Shown here: positions 43,921 to 55,591 of the stretch, piece by piece | How positions within the stretch are numbered: the first letter of the stretch is position 1 | Layout: each line of letters begins with the position of its first letter | Assembly (NCBI GenBank): GCA_035578905.1 | Contig: JAQJVL010001190.1 | Span: forward strand, 171,392-235,391 | Direction of reading: 5' to 3' | Length of the DNA: 64,000 bases | DNA from: Stictocephala bisonia | Taxonomy: Eukaryota > Arthropoda > Insecta > Hemiptera > Membracidae | Position numbers and translations under genes: made by a program | The notes under the pieces: generated by a model | The model's input: only the letters and a program-made list of their open reading frames with translations | What the model was told of the DNA's origin: nothing | The model's database searches: none

Positions 43921-46009
43921 TAATTTAAATACATCTAACAGAAAAAATAAACCATCTAAATGGTTATATCTAAAACATTTAACATGAATTTATCCATTTC
44001 TATTATTGTTGTTAGTAATATTATCTGAAATGTTATTTTGTTCATACATTTAACTTAGTTATCTTTAGCTACCTTACAACATAAGAACTATAAAACGGGA
44101 TCAGACCATAAACCAGGAATGATTATATACTTTACAGCTTGTGCGGAAAGATTTACGACACCTGACGTTTTATTGATTCCCTGGAATATAATTTATGCTC
44201 TGAAGTCGTGGCTTATTACAATATTAATATAACTAAACATCCACTTAGGAATTGAAGAATTTATGTTTAGGTAATGTAGAAGAACGTTCTTGTTTATTAC
44301 TTTTGTTCCACGTTCCATGGAATTTTGAACTACATAATGTATAACAATGTCTGGCCAGGGAGTTGGTATTCCAGTGAGAAATGTTAGGTGAAAGTGCAAA
44401 TGGTGGTTGTTAATGTTGGTTAATTTATTAGGTCTTAGTTTTGAATCTCTATGATATTTAGTTGATGAATTGTGATGGTGTAAGTCTGTTTAGAAAGTTT
44501 ATTTACATCTCACCTTTTATCGTCATTAAACCTATCAAGGAAAGTTCACATTAATTTATATTCTATACAGTTATCCTTTTAAAACTTCCTTTTAATTTTG
44601 TTTATCAAATGGTCAAATATTCTACTTTTAGTAGTCCACCCACTCACTCAACAAGTAAATGTTTCACTCCTTACACACCTTAATGATGTTATGACAAATC
44701 CTCAGTATTATATCAACCATGAATGTTTACTATACAAAAATGCATCAATAATTCTTCTAACTTGAAGAGAATAAATGTAAATTACATCAGTGATCTATAT
44801 ACTTCATATTAGAGGTGACTTTAGTTATAGTTGTGGCTAAGGATGATTCGATATTTTCAATATTGAAGTTCGAGGAGCGATATTTCTTCCAGCCAACAAT
44901 ATTACGTTCCTAAGACTTTTTATGGTGCGTGTATAAAGAGGAAAAAATTAATATTAACTAAAGTAATTTTAATATATTTTGAAATGTCTAAGCTACAATC
45001 AACTGCATTTTGTAATATTAATTATGATTGACATGAGATTAAACATTATTCAGGTCATGAGATTAAACTGAATATATAACTCTGATCTTTATCATATTGA
45101 TATACTTCAATATGATAAAGATCAGTTGAAGATATACAAAATATTGAAGTATATCTTTGATTGAAGATATTCTTCAATCTTTTCAAATTATTATTACTAA
45201 ATTACATGATTACAGTTTTTACATATTACTCAATTACCATTATGTAGTAATATCTTATGAGGAAATAAACTTGTTCTAATGCCAAAAACGCTAAATCTTA
45301 TTTATAAAACAATTATAAATACATTTAAGTTAAAAATAAAGCAACATCTAAAAATTAAAGCAACTCATGGCATGACAGTCTCCGTAGTAAGTAATTTTTC
45401 ACCATTCTCTTTACTATACAATAAATATGTTCTTGATAAAAACTTTAACTGGATTTTATATAATATAGAAATTTTTATAAATCAAATTTCACCATACTAT
45501 AGTGTCAACAACAAATTTACAAAGTAATAGAATAAGGGAATTTTAATTTAGGATATTTAATATAAAGTTCCTATAATATTGCATAGTGTAAAAGTTTCAA
45601 TGTCATATTTAAGTTAATGACTGCATAGATATCTCACTTGGAAAATCGTTGTACCTAAAAACATTATGCCATTTATTATCCAAAACAAATATTTAAACTT
45701 GAATTTTACTCATAGTGTTGTACTGTTTTAAGTTAACTTTTAGTATTTTAGTTTGAAGCCTCAGACATTATTTAACCACTCTCTCCTTCGACATGTAAAG
45801 ACACTACGAAACCTGACTGCAGCTTTCCGGCCATCACTAGCAAAGTTCTTTTTTTGAGTTACATAATGTTAGCGAAAGTGGTGAAATGAATGAAATGAAA
45901 AAAGTTTTATTTCGTGAGGCAAAGTTAGGACCATTAGGTCCTCTCTTACACTTAACCTCACGTGTCAATAACGTGTACGTGTGGTGGTGGGGAAGCAGCA
46001 TGAAGGTGC

Positions 46010-46470
46010 TTCATATATCTCACCCGTCCACCCATACACATGCCATGGTACTGACCCTCCTGCTCACCCTTAGACGTACTGTGGTACTGACCCACCCGAC
46101 CACACATACACGTACAGTGATACTGACCCATCCACCCACTTATATACGTACAATGTTATTGACCCACCCGTTCACGTACAATGTTATTGACCCACCCATA
46201 CACTTACCGTGGTACTGACCCACCTGACCACCCATACACGTTCAATTTTATTGACCCACCCGCCCACCCATACACGTACCATGGTACTGACCCACCTGCT
46301 TACCCTTAGACGTACTGTGGTACTGACCCACCCGACCACCCATATACATACAGTAGTACTGATCCATCCACCCACTTGTATACGTACAATGTTATTGACC
46401 CACCCGCCCATCCGTACACGTACAGTGTTATTGACCCAAACGCCCACCCACCTGTATACGTACAGGGTTA
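46010..46470 (+). repeat. 36-bp minisatellite array, forward
   Basis: About twelve variable units of roughly 36 bp, of the form ACCCACCCGCCCACCCATAC followed by ACGTACAGTGTTATTG. Variants carry CCATGGTACTG or CTTAGACGTACTGTGG. Confidence 0.9.
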
Positions 46471-46499
46471 TTGGGATATATGTTTAATGTATATGTTCA

Positions 46500-46690
46500 A
46501 TACCACTAAACGTGTATGGATGGGTGGGTGGGGTAAATACCACTGAACGTGTATAGATGGGTGGGTTGGTCAATACCACTGAATGTGTATGGGTGGGCGG
46601 GTGGGTTAATACCAATGAACGTTTATGGGTGAGTGGGTCAGCGAACACCATTGTACGTGTATGTGTAGGTGGATCAGTACCACTGAAGGT
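46500..46690 (-). repeat. 36-bp minisatellite array, inverted
   Basis: About five units of the same family in reverse orientation (GTGTATGGATGGGTGGGTGG, AATACCACTGAACGT), directly following the forward array, so the two could pair as a long hairpin. A further short inverted patch is at 47200-47300. Confidence 0.88.
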
Positions 46691-46990
46691 GTATATATAC
46701 CTGCCATATTTTCCACCTCACTTTGTTTTTTCACCGGATTTCGTTTATTTTTGTCGTTAATGAAACTGTTCCTTAAAAGCTGATTAGATTATTTACGTGT
46801 TTCATGAAGGACACTAGTTGTCAACGAAGGATTTGTCTCTGAACACAATCCTTCATTTCTTTTTTTCAACACAATAATGGTTTCTTAAAAGTATCAACAT
46901 TATTTTCGTAATTTTTTTTATTAAAATAAGAAAATTTATATTTTATTTCCGTTTATTATGTAATGTAAGTTTTTTGTGCAAGTTGTCATG

Positions 46991-47176
46991 CACCCCTACA
47001 CCATCTGTGTTATTGACTATCCACCCCTACACCATCTGTGTTATTGACCATCCACCCCTACACTATCTGTGTAATTTATCATCCACCCCTACACCATATG
47101 TGGTATTAACCACCCACCCCTACACCATCCATGGTATTGACCACCCACCCCTACACCATCTGTGGTATTGACATCC
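46991..47176 (+). repeat. 31-bp minisatellite array
   Basis: Six units starting at 46991, 47022, 47053 and onward at 31-bp steps, of the form CACCCCTACACCATCTGTG with TTATTGACCAT. It is related to but shorter than the 36-bp unit. Confidence 0.9.
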
Positions 47177-47539
47177 ACAGAATATTCATTATTAATAATC
47201 TGTACGTGTATGGATGGGTGGGTGGGTCAATACCACTGTACGTGTATGGATGGGTGGGTGGGTCAATACCACTGTACGTGTATGGGTGGGCGGGTGCGCC
47301 ATAATAATGTAGTCGATCTCTGTATGCTATTAGTTCAGTACTTTATTTGTATTATATTGTTCTACAGTTGTTAGTTAACTTTTATTATTTTAGTTCCAAG
47401 TGTCAGTTAGACGTTATGTAACCACTCCCTCCTTCGACATGTAAAGACATTACAAAACCTGACTGCAGCTTTCCGGCCATCACCAGCAAATTTCTTTTTT
47501 TGAGTTACATAATGTTAGCGAAAGTGGTGGTGGGGGAGC

Positions 47540-47800
47540 AGCATGAAGGTGCCTCGTATATCTCACCCGCCCAACCGTATACGTACAGTGTTATTGACCC
47601 ACCCGCCCACCCATACACGTACCATGGTAGTGACCCACCTGCTCGCCCTTAGACGTACTGTGGTACTGACCCACACGACCACCCATACACGTACAGTGAT
47701 ACTGACCCATCCGCCCACTCATATACGTACAATTTTATTGACCCACCCGTTCACGTACAGTGTTATTGACCCACCCGACCACCCACCTGTATAATCAATT
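47540..47800 (+). repeat. 36-bp minisatellite array, second forward block
   Basis: About seven units of the 36-bp family after the second lead sequence, matching the order of variants in the first array (including the CTTAGACGTACTGTGG unit), which confirms duplication of the block. Confidence 0.88.
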
Positions 47801-48146
47801 CACCCAAAGTAATAATCTATTCACGTGTAGGATGAGTAGCGGAATATTGTATGCTAATGCATTTACGTATCCTGTGTTCTCATTTAAAGAGTGCTTGTTT
47901 AGTAAAGATCGTTACTACAGCAAGTTCGTGCAACTATGTATCTGTGTGTACTTAAGTTTTCTACTAAGCATCAGGTAATGTATGATATGGTTATAGATAA
48001 TATTCTAAAACTTGCCTAAACTGGCTGTGATTATATTTCGATAGCTTAAAACCGAATATAAAAAACTCGAAACCTGATATGGTATAAGAGCAATTGCTAC
48101 GTCAATAGATTGAATAATTAGGGAAGGTATTAAGGGGTGGAATATG

Positions 48147-48212
48147 AACGATAAATCAACGGATCGTATCGCCTAACGTTTACTGTTTTTGTATGTTTAC
48201 GGTGATTTACTG
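48147..48212 (+). repeat. Small GC-richer repeat, copy 3
   Basis: Equivalent of 14931-14998 in segment A copy 2, with TCGTATCGCCTAACGTTTAC and TACGGTGATTTACTG. It is followed by the hairpin-like GAGGCTAAAGGCCTC. Confidence 0.7.
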
Positions 48213-48429
48213 AAGTACTGGAGAGGCTAAAGGCCTCGCCAGGATTGCTTCTTCAGATTGGTTCACAGGTTTTCTTATTTTATATGATACACGTATGTTT
48301 AACATTTAAAAACAGAGTTACTTAAGAATCACATAAATTTTAAACACACTAATTCCAAAATAAACATCTCAAATATGTTCTTAAATGAGTAATGTATGTG
48401 ATAAAGTTTGTGTTATTCATGCAACTCAC

Positions 48430-50910
48430 AAAATCTATGTAGAAAGTTAAGCTAAACACTCAATTAAAACTGATTTTTAATTGCTACAACAACGTAAGAT
48501 TGAATCCATTGTCAATTAATAAGAGGCACGCCTATCACAAGAGTTTGAATAATAAGGATGATTGAAACTGAATGCTTATCAACCCATGGAGATCGTTTTC
48601 AACGATAATATTTACATATTCAATTAAAATAGCATCTACAATACTAAAAATAACTATTTCATATACTCTACCACCATAATGGTGAGAAGCTATAATGTAT
48701 GCATATTTTAATACTAGCTCAAAATACAAATTTAACTTATTCAACAATAAATAAATCATCCATTGTGTTAAATTATATTTTAAAAAAGAAAGAAATAACA
48801 TTTTACATAGTATGAATGTAGCCAATCTTACTTTCCCAATTCAGTTAAAATATATCACAAAAATCCAAGAGCACTATCGACATTTTTCAATACTCTCTCA
48901 ATCAGTTCTTGTCACCATTTGTCGTGAAAGGACACACCAGTTTATTTGTAAAAATGATTACCTACGATTTTCCAATTGCCCGTCTTGTTTTGTTGTAACA
49001 GTTATGCGGTTAAGTAAATATTGTTCTGTTGGTTTGAAATAAAAATCTCTTATTAATTAATTGTATACTCAAAATAAATTTGTTATAATTTTTGTGTATC
49101 AATAAATATTCTATTTTCGTTATTTTCTAAATATATTTATATGTGCATTAAGCATGTTTTTTCAATTCACAATCAATAAGAAACACTCTTGGTAGAATAA
49201 AATGTACCATCAAGTTTCTTTTGGCTGCTTAGAATTAATCCATGCATCCATACTAATGAAGTGTTTTTTATGTTTACATTATTTAAAAAGCAAAGTTGAA
49301 ATTAAAAATTCAATGAGAGCAGAAATGACAGGACCTGAGGCGGGCGGATAACAGAGTGTTTTTAATGTAAAACAGCAGAGTGGAGTTTTTTACTTCGGTT
49401 AGACATATATTGTAAAAACATTTAATAATTGCCAATTTATATTATAAATATTATCATGACTCTACCAGACATTTACTTGTTTTGTTGTTATTATACCCTA
49501 ATACAAATCCACACAAATTAAATATCCCTTTAAAAACATTTTTCCGAAACGAGTTCAGTTAGAGACACGCCACTTTTTTACCTGTAAGTGACTCTTGTTG
49601 TTGATAAAATATGGCCCATTTCAATAGTTAGGGTCAACTATTAATATAAATAATTGACTAAATATATAATGTGTTATATTCACATAACCTTCAGGAAACT
49701 GCTAGAGAGTAAGGTCCTACTTTAAGGATGCTGACAGATAACGTCATATATTATAGTCTACTTTCCACAATCACTAAATTTGTTTGCCTCTTGATCCAAT
49801 ACTATCTTACTGACTTTGCTCTTATTTAAACGATCTTTAAAAAAATACTTAAACGTAATTAATAAACGAATTTTTTGCAAAATTTATTCCAATATGATTC
49901 TCAAAACTATTATAAACTCTCAAATCGTGATAAATCTAAATTGACTGCTTTTTGTTGTCGTTTGTCAAGTTTTATTGTTATTTAAACTAACTCAAAATTT
50001 AGTATTTATAATTTTTGTAAATGTTGTAATTAATATAAGAGGTTTTACGTATCTAAAAGCAGGTGGGAAAGGGGACAAACTGCTTATAAATTATCTTCCA
50101 GTATATTGGACTTAAAGAAAATCCAATGTTGACTGACAAAGCTTAACGTTTTAATACCTGAAAGCATCGGTTAACAAAAAACAGTATTTAACAAATGAGT
50201 CGTCTAATGTGTTACAATCATATTATTTAATGTAACATGATTTTCATTGTTACTAAAAAAATTACAGTGCAACAATGTAACCACAATATGAATTATGTAA
50301 GTTTTAAAATACCAAACTATCATTGGTATAGTAAAATACCAAATACCAAATAATTCATTACTATGTTCAAATCAATTACATTACTACTTTTAAATACCTA
50401 TATCATAATTTACCATGGCGTATGGTTACCAGGATAACGCCGCAATGCATTTAGTGTACGGGTTAAAATGCAAATTACATTATTTTTAACAGGATTTTGT
50501 GCATTGTGCAATATCGTTATTATATAGTTCTTTAATGACAATTGACTTACTGCTTATCCGTATTGACAACCGTTATCCGTAAAGGCATATTCCAATTCCC
50601 TAACTGTTCACTAGGTTCCAACAGTGTTTAGTTGAAAAAGGAATGGTTTGTAAGTAAGAAAGCAATTATGGTAGGTAAAGCGATATGCAATGATTCCTGA
50701 CACAGTTGATAATCCACGAGTTAGAAGCAGGGATATAACAAGTGAGGTCGGTGGTTCTCAGTAGTAGGTCCTGACAGATAGCGATGTTCACCCTTACCAT
50801 TCCACTTCTGTCGATATCATCAAACCTAACTACTTTGCTCCCTGAATTGAGTTCTTTGTTTCATTCTTAAATCTATTGTTTTATTTGTAGACTAGAACGT
50901 TGAGTTTACG
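48430..50910 (+). repeat. Segment B, copy 2 of a diverged segmental duplication
   Basis: Collinear with 22290-24859. Frames such as 48535-48825 are not conserved between copies. Ends sharply after GAGTTTACG at 50910; the following 0.5 kb (50911-51450) has no counterpart near gene copy 1. Confidence 0.88.
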
Positions 50911-51450
50911 TTAGTGGAAATTAATTTTACTGTCAAATTTTCAATCCAGGAGATAACTTTTACTAAATATGTCATCTGCGTGTCCTCAATAGTGATCCTT
51001 CTTGTTTCACATTATTTAAGAACTAAACCACCTTTTACATCAGTTATGTAAATTCACCCGTCGGAGCTCATAACATTTATTTCAAGTATCAATCCAATAA
51101 CTGCCGTAAAACTCCGATTATAGGATTTTTCCGAATAGGATTCCTATTCGATAATAGGATTTTTGTGTAAAAAAAGGGCCATTTTAGTAAATTACTGTAC
51201 ATAATTAAATGTATGTATGTTATAAATGGTATGAAAAACAATATTTTAAACGGGAAAGGTAATTTATCATATAATTAATTACAGTTTAAATACATACTAC
51301 AGTTTACCATTGTGCTTTTTTAAGTTACATCTTAAAAAACATTTTATTGGTGGTTCACTCACCTTAGTTAAAATATTCTTCTGTATGTTTTACTGTATTC
51401 ATCCGTTTTTGGGCAGCCAGATCGCGCATCCGCTTAACTGAGGAAAGGAC
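50911..51450. other. Unique AT-rich spacer before inverted-repeat arm
   Basis: No recognisable gene. It contains a local inverted patch around CCGAATAGGATTCCTATTCG (51130-51150). Confidence 0.4.
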
Positions 51451-52175
51451 AATAGCGACAGTAGACAATAGTTTCCTGGTAAAATTTGGATTTGTTCTTT
51501 TGAGAAAGTGCTACATTGTACAATATTAAATGACGCATAATATCTGTTATTTTTTGTAATATATATGATTTATCTCTTTAATGATTAAAAACTACTCTGT
51601 ATTGTTGTATACTTTTAGTTTTTTTCCCCTTTTTTTCAGAACAAAATTACGAAATGAAAGACATTTGTTTACGACATTCTGAAAGCAATTCGGATAATCA
51701 CCGATTTGGATGGTAGGAGTTTGGATAATTGGAGTTCTACTGTAGTTAGATTACTTCTCTAACTATATTATTATATCCTAGATCAAACTAGTAGAACTCC
51801 TCGTCTAACCAGACGGTGGCTCTGGGTTATTGATAAATCAACCATTTGTCACCCCTAAATTACTCGGTATGCTATATTACGTTATTCACGATACAACCCT
51901 TCTACAAATACGTGTTTTATATCATAATAAGTAGTTTTGTGTATGCTAGTTTCAATTCAGTTAACGTGTTTTTCGTTAAGAACGAACTGCAGCATATTCG
52001 TACTAATATAATATTAATAATATTTTCATTTTAACGATCTGATTTCTTTTTTTTTTCAATATTAGAAATTATTTAGATGCCATAAAATACCTAATACATA
52101 TTTTATAAAATTTTTTGCTAATTTTAATACGTCATATTTTAAATTCCCATATGTTTAATATATTACTTAAAGCAT

Positions 52176-52340
52176 TGTTTCCCAGGATACAAATAGTACA
52201 TGAAACCGTAACAAAACCTGATGTAACCACGGAAACTTGTGAGTCTTGGGTTCAATTTCTCTTTAGACGTGTTTTTCATTTGCTCTGTGTTTTCTACGAA
52301 TTCTTTGATATTCATCTACGATACCTACTAATAACGCACC
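52176..52340 (+). promoter_or_regulatory. Conserved 5' flank of the small gene, copy 2
   Basis: Counterpart of 26277-26440 and of the flanks of copies 3 and 4, with blocks TTTCCCAGGATACAAATA, CCTGATGTAACCACGGAAAC and CGTGTTTTTCATTTGCTCTG. In this copy the open frame through it runs past the main start codon in another frame, unlike copy 1, which argues against a conserved upstream protein. Confidence 0.6.
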
Positions 52341-52802
52341 ATGGTCTTTTTGAAGAAGCTCCCTCTTGATGTCTCAGTTGTTCTTAAGGGAGCTTTGTTA
52401 GTTGGTGCTGCTGCGTGCATGTACGTCCTGTGGTCCTGGTTGGAGTCAAGAGATGGTCTAGAGACAATTGATCAAGGAAAAAAGAAGAATAGCAAGATCC
52501 TCGCTCTGTATGAAGAAAAAGTAAGAGAATCCCAACTGATGGAAGATAAAAGTGATGGAAAGTATAAGGAATATGATGTCGGAGATAAGAAGCTTCTGCT
52601 TAACAACAATCGTGAAGGAGCATCATTGTGCGTGAACAAAAACATCGTGGATGACCTCAAGAAATTAATAGAACAATGCAAGGACGACCCAGACAGAATA
52701 ATTGAGTTACAATGCTTAGACCACCAAACCCAAAAAGTAGTACCGATGCGTTTTAGAGTTTCAAGAAGTGGGGATCTAATCCCTGAAAATAACACAGTGT
52801 GA
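52341..52802 (+). CDS. Unrecognised small single-pass membrane protein, copy 2
   Basis: A 153-residue paralogue of the gene at 26441. The start is MVFLKKLPLDVSVVLKG; the hydrophobic segment GALLVGAAACMYVLWSW covers about residues 17-33. A charged middle from GKKKNSKILALYEEK to about residue 95 differs strongly from copy 1 and is four residues longer. The C-terminal part holds DDPDRIIELQCLDHQTQ and FRVSRSGDLIPENN, close to copy 1. It is intronless, complete and undamaged, with AATAAA at 52878-52883. It differs from copy 3 at four residues. Function unknown; the family may be lineage-specific. A signal-anchor topology with a helical, charged stalk is possible but not shown. Confidence 0.82.
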   Translation: MVFLKKLPLDVSVVLKGALLVGAAACMYVLWSWLESRDGLETIDQGKKKNSKILALYEEKVRESQLMEDKSDGKYKEYDVGDKKLLLNNNREGASLCVNKNIVDDLKKLIEQCKDDPDRIIELQCLDHQTQKVVPMRFRVSRSGDLIPENNTV

Positions 52803-52877
52803 TTTTAATATGTTGTCTTTAAAGTCAATTGGAATGTAATATAGTAAAAATGTTTAATTGTTACATGCTTGAATGTC

Positions 52878-52883
52878 AATAAA
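52878..52883 (+). terminator. Polyadenylation signal of gene copy 2
   Basis: AATAAA in GTCAATAAATGTTTTCTT, 76 bases after the stop codon, identical in context to copies 1 and 3. Confidence 0.75.
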
Positions 52884-53015
52884 TGTTTTCTTGATAAAAT
52901 ATTGTCAATTTCCATTAAAATTATAACAGCACAATCATCAGGTTATGTATAGGATACAGTAGTCGTCACCTTGTTGATAAACCTCAAATTACAAAATACA
53001 CGTAGTATCAAACTT

Positions 53016-54055
53016 TAAAAATTTTATAACAGAGCGTCGGACTGTTTGGAATTGGAGATATTTTTAATGTCTTAGGATTATTGCAAAATAAAACAATATT
53101 TTTACAGATATAAATATATAGCTTAGTAAATAACACAATAATTATAGATTAAAAATGTTTAAATTCTTAAAAAGCAGTAACCAATAGTAAATTGAAATTT
53201 TTGTACTGCATGCCGCCTATAAATAATCTGGCTAATTCCGATTACTGGTTAAAATGAAACTTTTGTATGCCTTTGTATTGCTTAACATCGTATCTTTTGG
53301 TCCACTGCATGCCTCAAGCTGTAATAAATAATTATTCCAGAGAATCTTTAATAAATTCCCCTTTCCAGAAGCATTTCTTTTCCTAAAATATTCAGTGGGT
53401 CTAATAATGAAACCGTATAATAACTGTGATTTTATATTATACAAAATTCTTTATTCTGAACCTTAACATTAAAAATAAATACAACTTATTATTTTCAAAA
53501 CTGTCTTCATGGAAGCATATTCAGTATGTTACTTGAGGAAACAAGCTACTCAGGCGTTTGATAGGTTAAATTTTACCTTCCAGGTTATAAAATATTCTTC
53601 GAGGGCTGCCATGTCACTTGGGAGTGTTTCCCCAGTAATTATGAAGTCCTTGTGTTGATAAGCTTAAGAAATATCGACTACATATATAAGTTGTCAAGAC
53701 TTTCTAGTGCATATTGTTCAGTAACAATATTTTAAATAAATTGTATTATTTATAATATATAACTAGACAAGTATTTATCCATGTAATTGGCCACTTCATA
53801 TTTTTAGCTAACTCGATAAACTACGTATGGTTTATATGAACTTTTATTTGTTCATCTAGTAAAGGCCAATAATTATCTTAAAACCCGTATTTATTAAAAA
53901 CATTATGTTCAAAACAGCTTTATAATATGATTGTACATTGTATTAATTTTGTTAGAAAATTTTCTTGGGACAAGTAGTCCATTAACTTTTAAAATGAAAA
54001 ATGAAAAGATAAATTTGTTAATTCATTGATAACATATAAACAAAAATACATTACA
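53016..54055. other. Spacer of the inverted repeat
   Basis: Just over 1 kb between the arms. Bases 53285-53720 match the start of the A-B-gene unit (11232-11690 and, in part, 43400-43690), so a third unit seems to begin here and is cut off by the inverted arm. The 71-codon frame at 53232-53444 is not conserved in those copies. No gene was recognised. Confidence 0.65.
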
Positions 54056-54184
54056 GTTTGATACTACGTATATTATGTAATTTGAGGTTTATCAACAAGG
54101 TGACGACTTCTGTATCTTATACATAACCTGATGATTGTGCTGTTATATTTTATTGGAAATTGACAATATTTTATCAAGAAAACA

Positions 54185-54190
54185 TTTATT
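54185..54190 (-). terminator. Polyadenylation signal of gene copy 3
   Basis: TTTATT on the plus strand (AATAAA on the minus strand) in the same context as the other copies. Confidence 0.75.
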
Positions 54191-54267
54191 GACATTCAAG
54201 CATGTAACAATTACAAATTTTTACTATATTACATTCCAATTGACTTTAAAGACATAACATATTAAAA

Positions 54268-54729
54268 TCACACTGTGTTATTTTCAGGGATTAGATCCCC
54301 ACTTCTTGAAACTCTAAAACGCATCGGTACTACTTTTTGGGTTTGGTGGTCTAAGCATTGTAACTCAATTATTCTGTCTGGGTCGTCCTTGCATTGTTCT
54401 ATTAATTTCTTGAGGTCATCCACGATGTTTTTGTTCAGGCACATTGATGCTCCTTCACGATTGTTGTTAAGCAGAAGCTTCTTATCTCCGACATCATATT
54501 CCTTATACTTTCCATCACTTTTATCTTCCATCAGTTGGGATTCTCTTACTTTTTCTTCATACAGAGCGAGGATCTTGCTATTCTTCTTTTTTCCTTGATC
54601 AATTGTCTCTGGACCATCTCTTGACTCCAACCAGGACCACAGTACGTACATGCACGCAGCAGCACCCACTAACAAAGCTCCCTTAAGAACAACTGAGACA
54701 TCAAGAGGGAGCTTCTTCAATAAGACCAT
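54268..54729 (-). CDS. Unrecognised small single-pass membrane protein, copy 3
   Basis: A 153-residue, intact, intronless copy in inverted orientation to copy 2, differing by only four residues (F3L, L40P, and two changes in the SMCLNKN stretch). The hydrophobic anchor, charged middle and C-terminal SGDLIP region are all kept. The flank up to the Helitron insertion (54730-55048) is the same conserved block as in the other copies, so this copy may be expressed. It faces copy 2 tail-to-tail across a 1.45-kb interval, so transcripts of the two genes would converge. Confidence 0.82.
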   Translation of the reverse strand: MVLLKKLPLDVSVVLKGALLVGAAACMYVLWSWLESRDGPETIDQGKKKNSKILALYEEKVRESQLMEDKSDGKYKEYDVGDKKLLLNNNREGASMCLNKNIVDDLKKLIEQCKDDPDRIIELQCLDHQTQKVVPMRFRVSRSGDLIPENNTV

Positions 54730-55048
54730 GGTGCGTTATTAGTAGGTATCGTAGATGAATATCAAAGAATTCGTAGAAAACCACAGAGCAAATGAAAAAC
54801 ACGTCTAAACAGAAATTGAACCCAAGACTCATAAGTTTCCGTGGTTACATCAGGTTTTGTTACGGTTTCATGTACTATTTGTATCCTGGGAAACAATGCT
54901 TTAAGTAATAAATTAAACATATGGGAATTTAAATATGACGTATTAAAAATTAGCAAAAAAATTTATAAAATATGTAATAGGTATTTTATGGCATCTAAAT
55001 AATTTCTAATATTGAAAAAAAAAGAATCAGATCGTTAAAATGAAAATA

Positions 55049-55591
55049 TCTATATATTATAAAAGGCAAAGCCCTCACTGACTCACACACTCATCACTAA
55101 TTCTCCAACTTCCCATGTAGGTAGAGAGCTGAAATTTTGTACACTGTTTCTTTAGAACTTAAATAGGACAACTAAAGTATTTTCATCTTGATAAAGTACT
55201 CCTAAGGGGTATAACGCACCCTTAAAAGATTGGTCCATAAGGATAACATTGGGTTGATTTTAGTAAATTAATAACAGCTGTTTTGTAAATAAATAAACAT
55301 GTCTATTTTGAATGTTTGACATTATACTATTTGGTATTTTACTATGAGTTTAATCTTCAGCTGTTAAACAAAAATAAATGAAATGAACAATCTTGAAATA
55401 GGCTAAATAGGTGGCAAAGCAATTAGTGTGAGTGAGATACTGTAACTAAATTTAATATTGTGATTTTATGTTATATAGTTAATCTCCTATTTTTTGTATT
55501 GAACAGTTACATGCCGAGGCCGAAGGCCGAGATTTATCAATTGCAGCGAGCATCGGGGTTGGCATGCGAAGCATGCAGGGGTGTCCCCTAG
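55049..55591 (+). mobile_element. Non-autonomous Helitron, 543 bp
   Basis: It starts TCTATATATTATAAAAGGC and ends with a hairpin, GCATGCGAAGCATGC, then AGGGGTGTCCCCTAG: a TC start, subterminal hairpin and CTAG end, inserted between host A (55048) and T (55592). The left arm of the inverted repeat has the exact uninterrupted site (TGAAAATA joined to TTATTAAT on the minus strand, junction at 52020/52021), and gene copy 1 also lacks the insertion near 26105. No Rep or helicase is encoded. A second hairpin word, GGCCGAAGGCC, is near 55519. Confidence 0.92.

Larger units (their letters stand above)
45715..47865. repeat. Minisatellite-bearing insertion, internally duplicated
   Basis: A block found only in segment A copy 2. 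Two copies of a unique lead sequence (about 45725-45880 and 47345-47530, sharing CTCCTTCGACATGTAAAGAC and CTGCAGCTTTCCGGCCATCA) each precede an array of similar 36-bp minisatellite units, so the whole block of about 1.6 kb is itself a partial tandem duplication. Open frames across the arrays (for example 45886-46218) consist of THTRT/LTHP-type repeats in both strands and are not genes. Confidence 0.85.
43400..48420 (+). repeat. Segment A, copy 2 of a diverged segmental duplication
   Basis: Collinear with 11395-15190 as described there. Homology is interrupted at about 45720-47865 by a minisatellite-bearing insertion and lacks the copy-1 solo LTR region. A local inverted repeat near 45075-45180 (TCTTTATCATATTGATATAC and complements) is specific to this copy. 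No gene is seen in it. Confidence 0.85.
51451..53015 (+). repeat. Left arm of large inverted repeat
   Basis: This 1565-bp arm pairs with 54056-56160 on the opposite strand over its whole length, apart from a 543-bp Helitron present only in the right arm. It runs from AATAGCGACAGTAGAC to CGTAGTATCAAAC and includes gene copy 2 with its flank and polyadenylation signal. Arms differ at a few percent of positions, so the inversion-duplication is much younger than the A/B duplication. Confidence 0.92.

Noticed and set aside
45886..47374. Open frames rich in Thr-His-Pro and Val-Trp-Gly repeats
   Set aside because: They are open on both strands only because the 36- and 31-bp minisatellite units lack stops. 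There is no start context or conservation.
51846..52034. Conserved hydrophobic frame in the outer flank (also 55479-55781 and 62291-62578)
   Set aside because: Copies are near-identical because the arms are recent duplicates. In the Helitron-bearing copies the frame runs into transposon sequence, and there is no counterpart upstream of gene copy 1.
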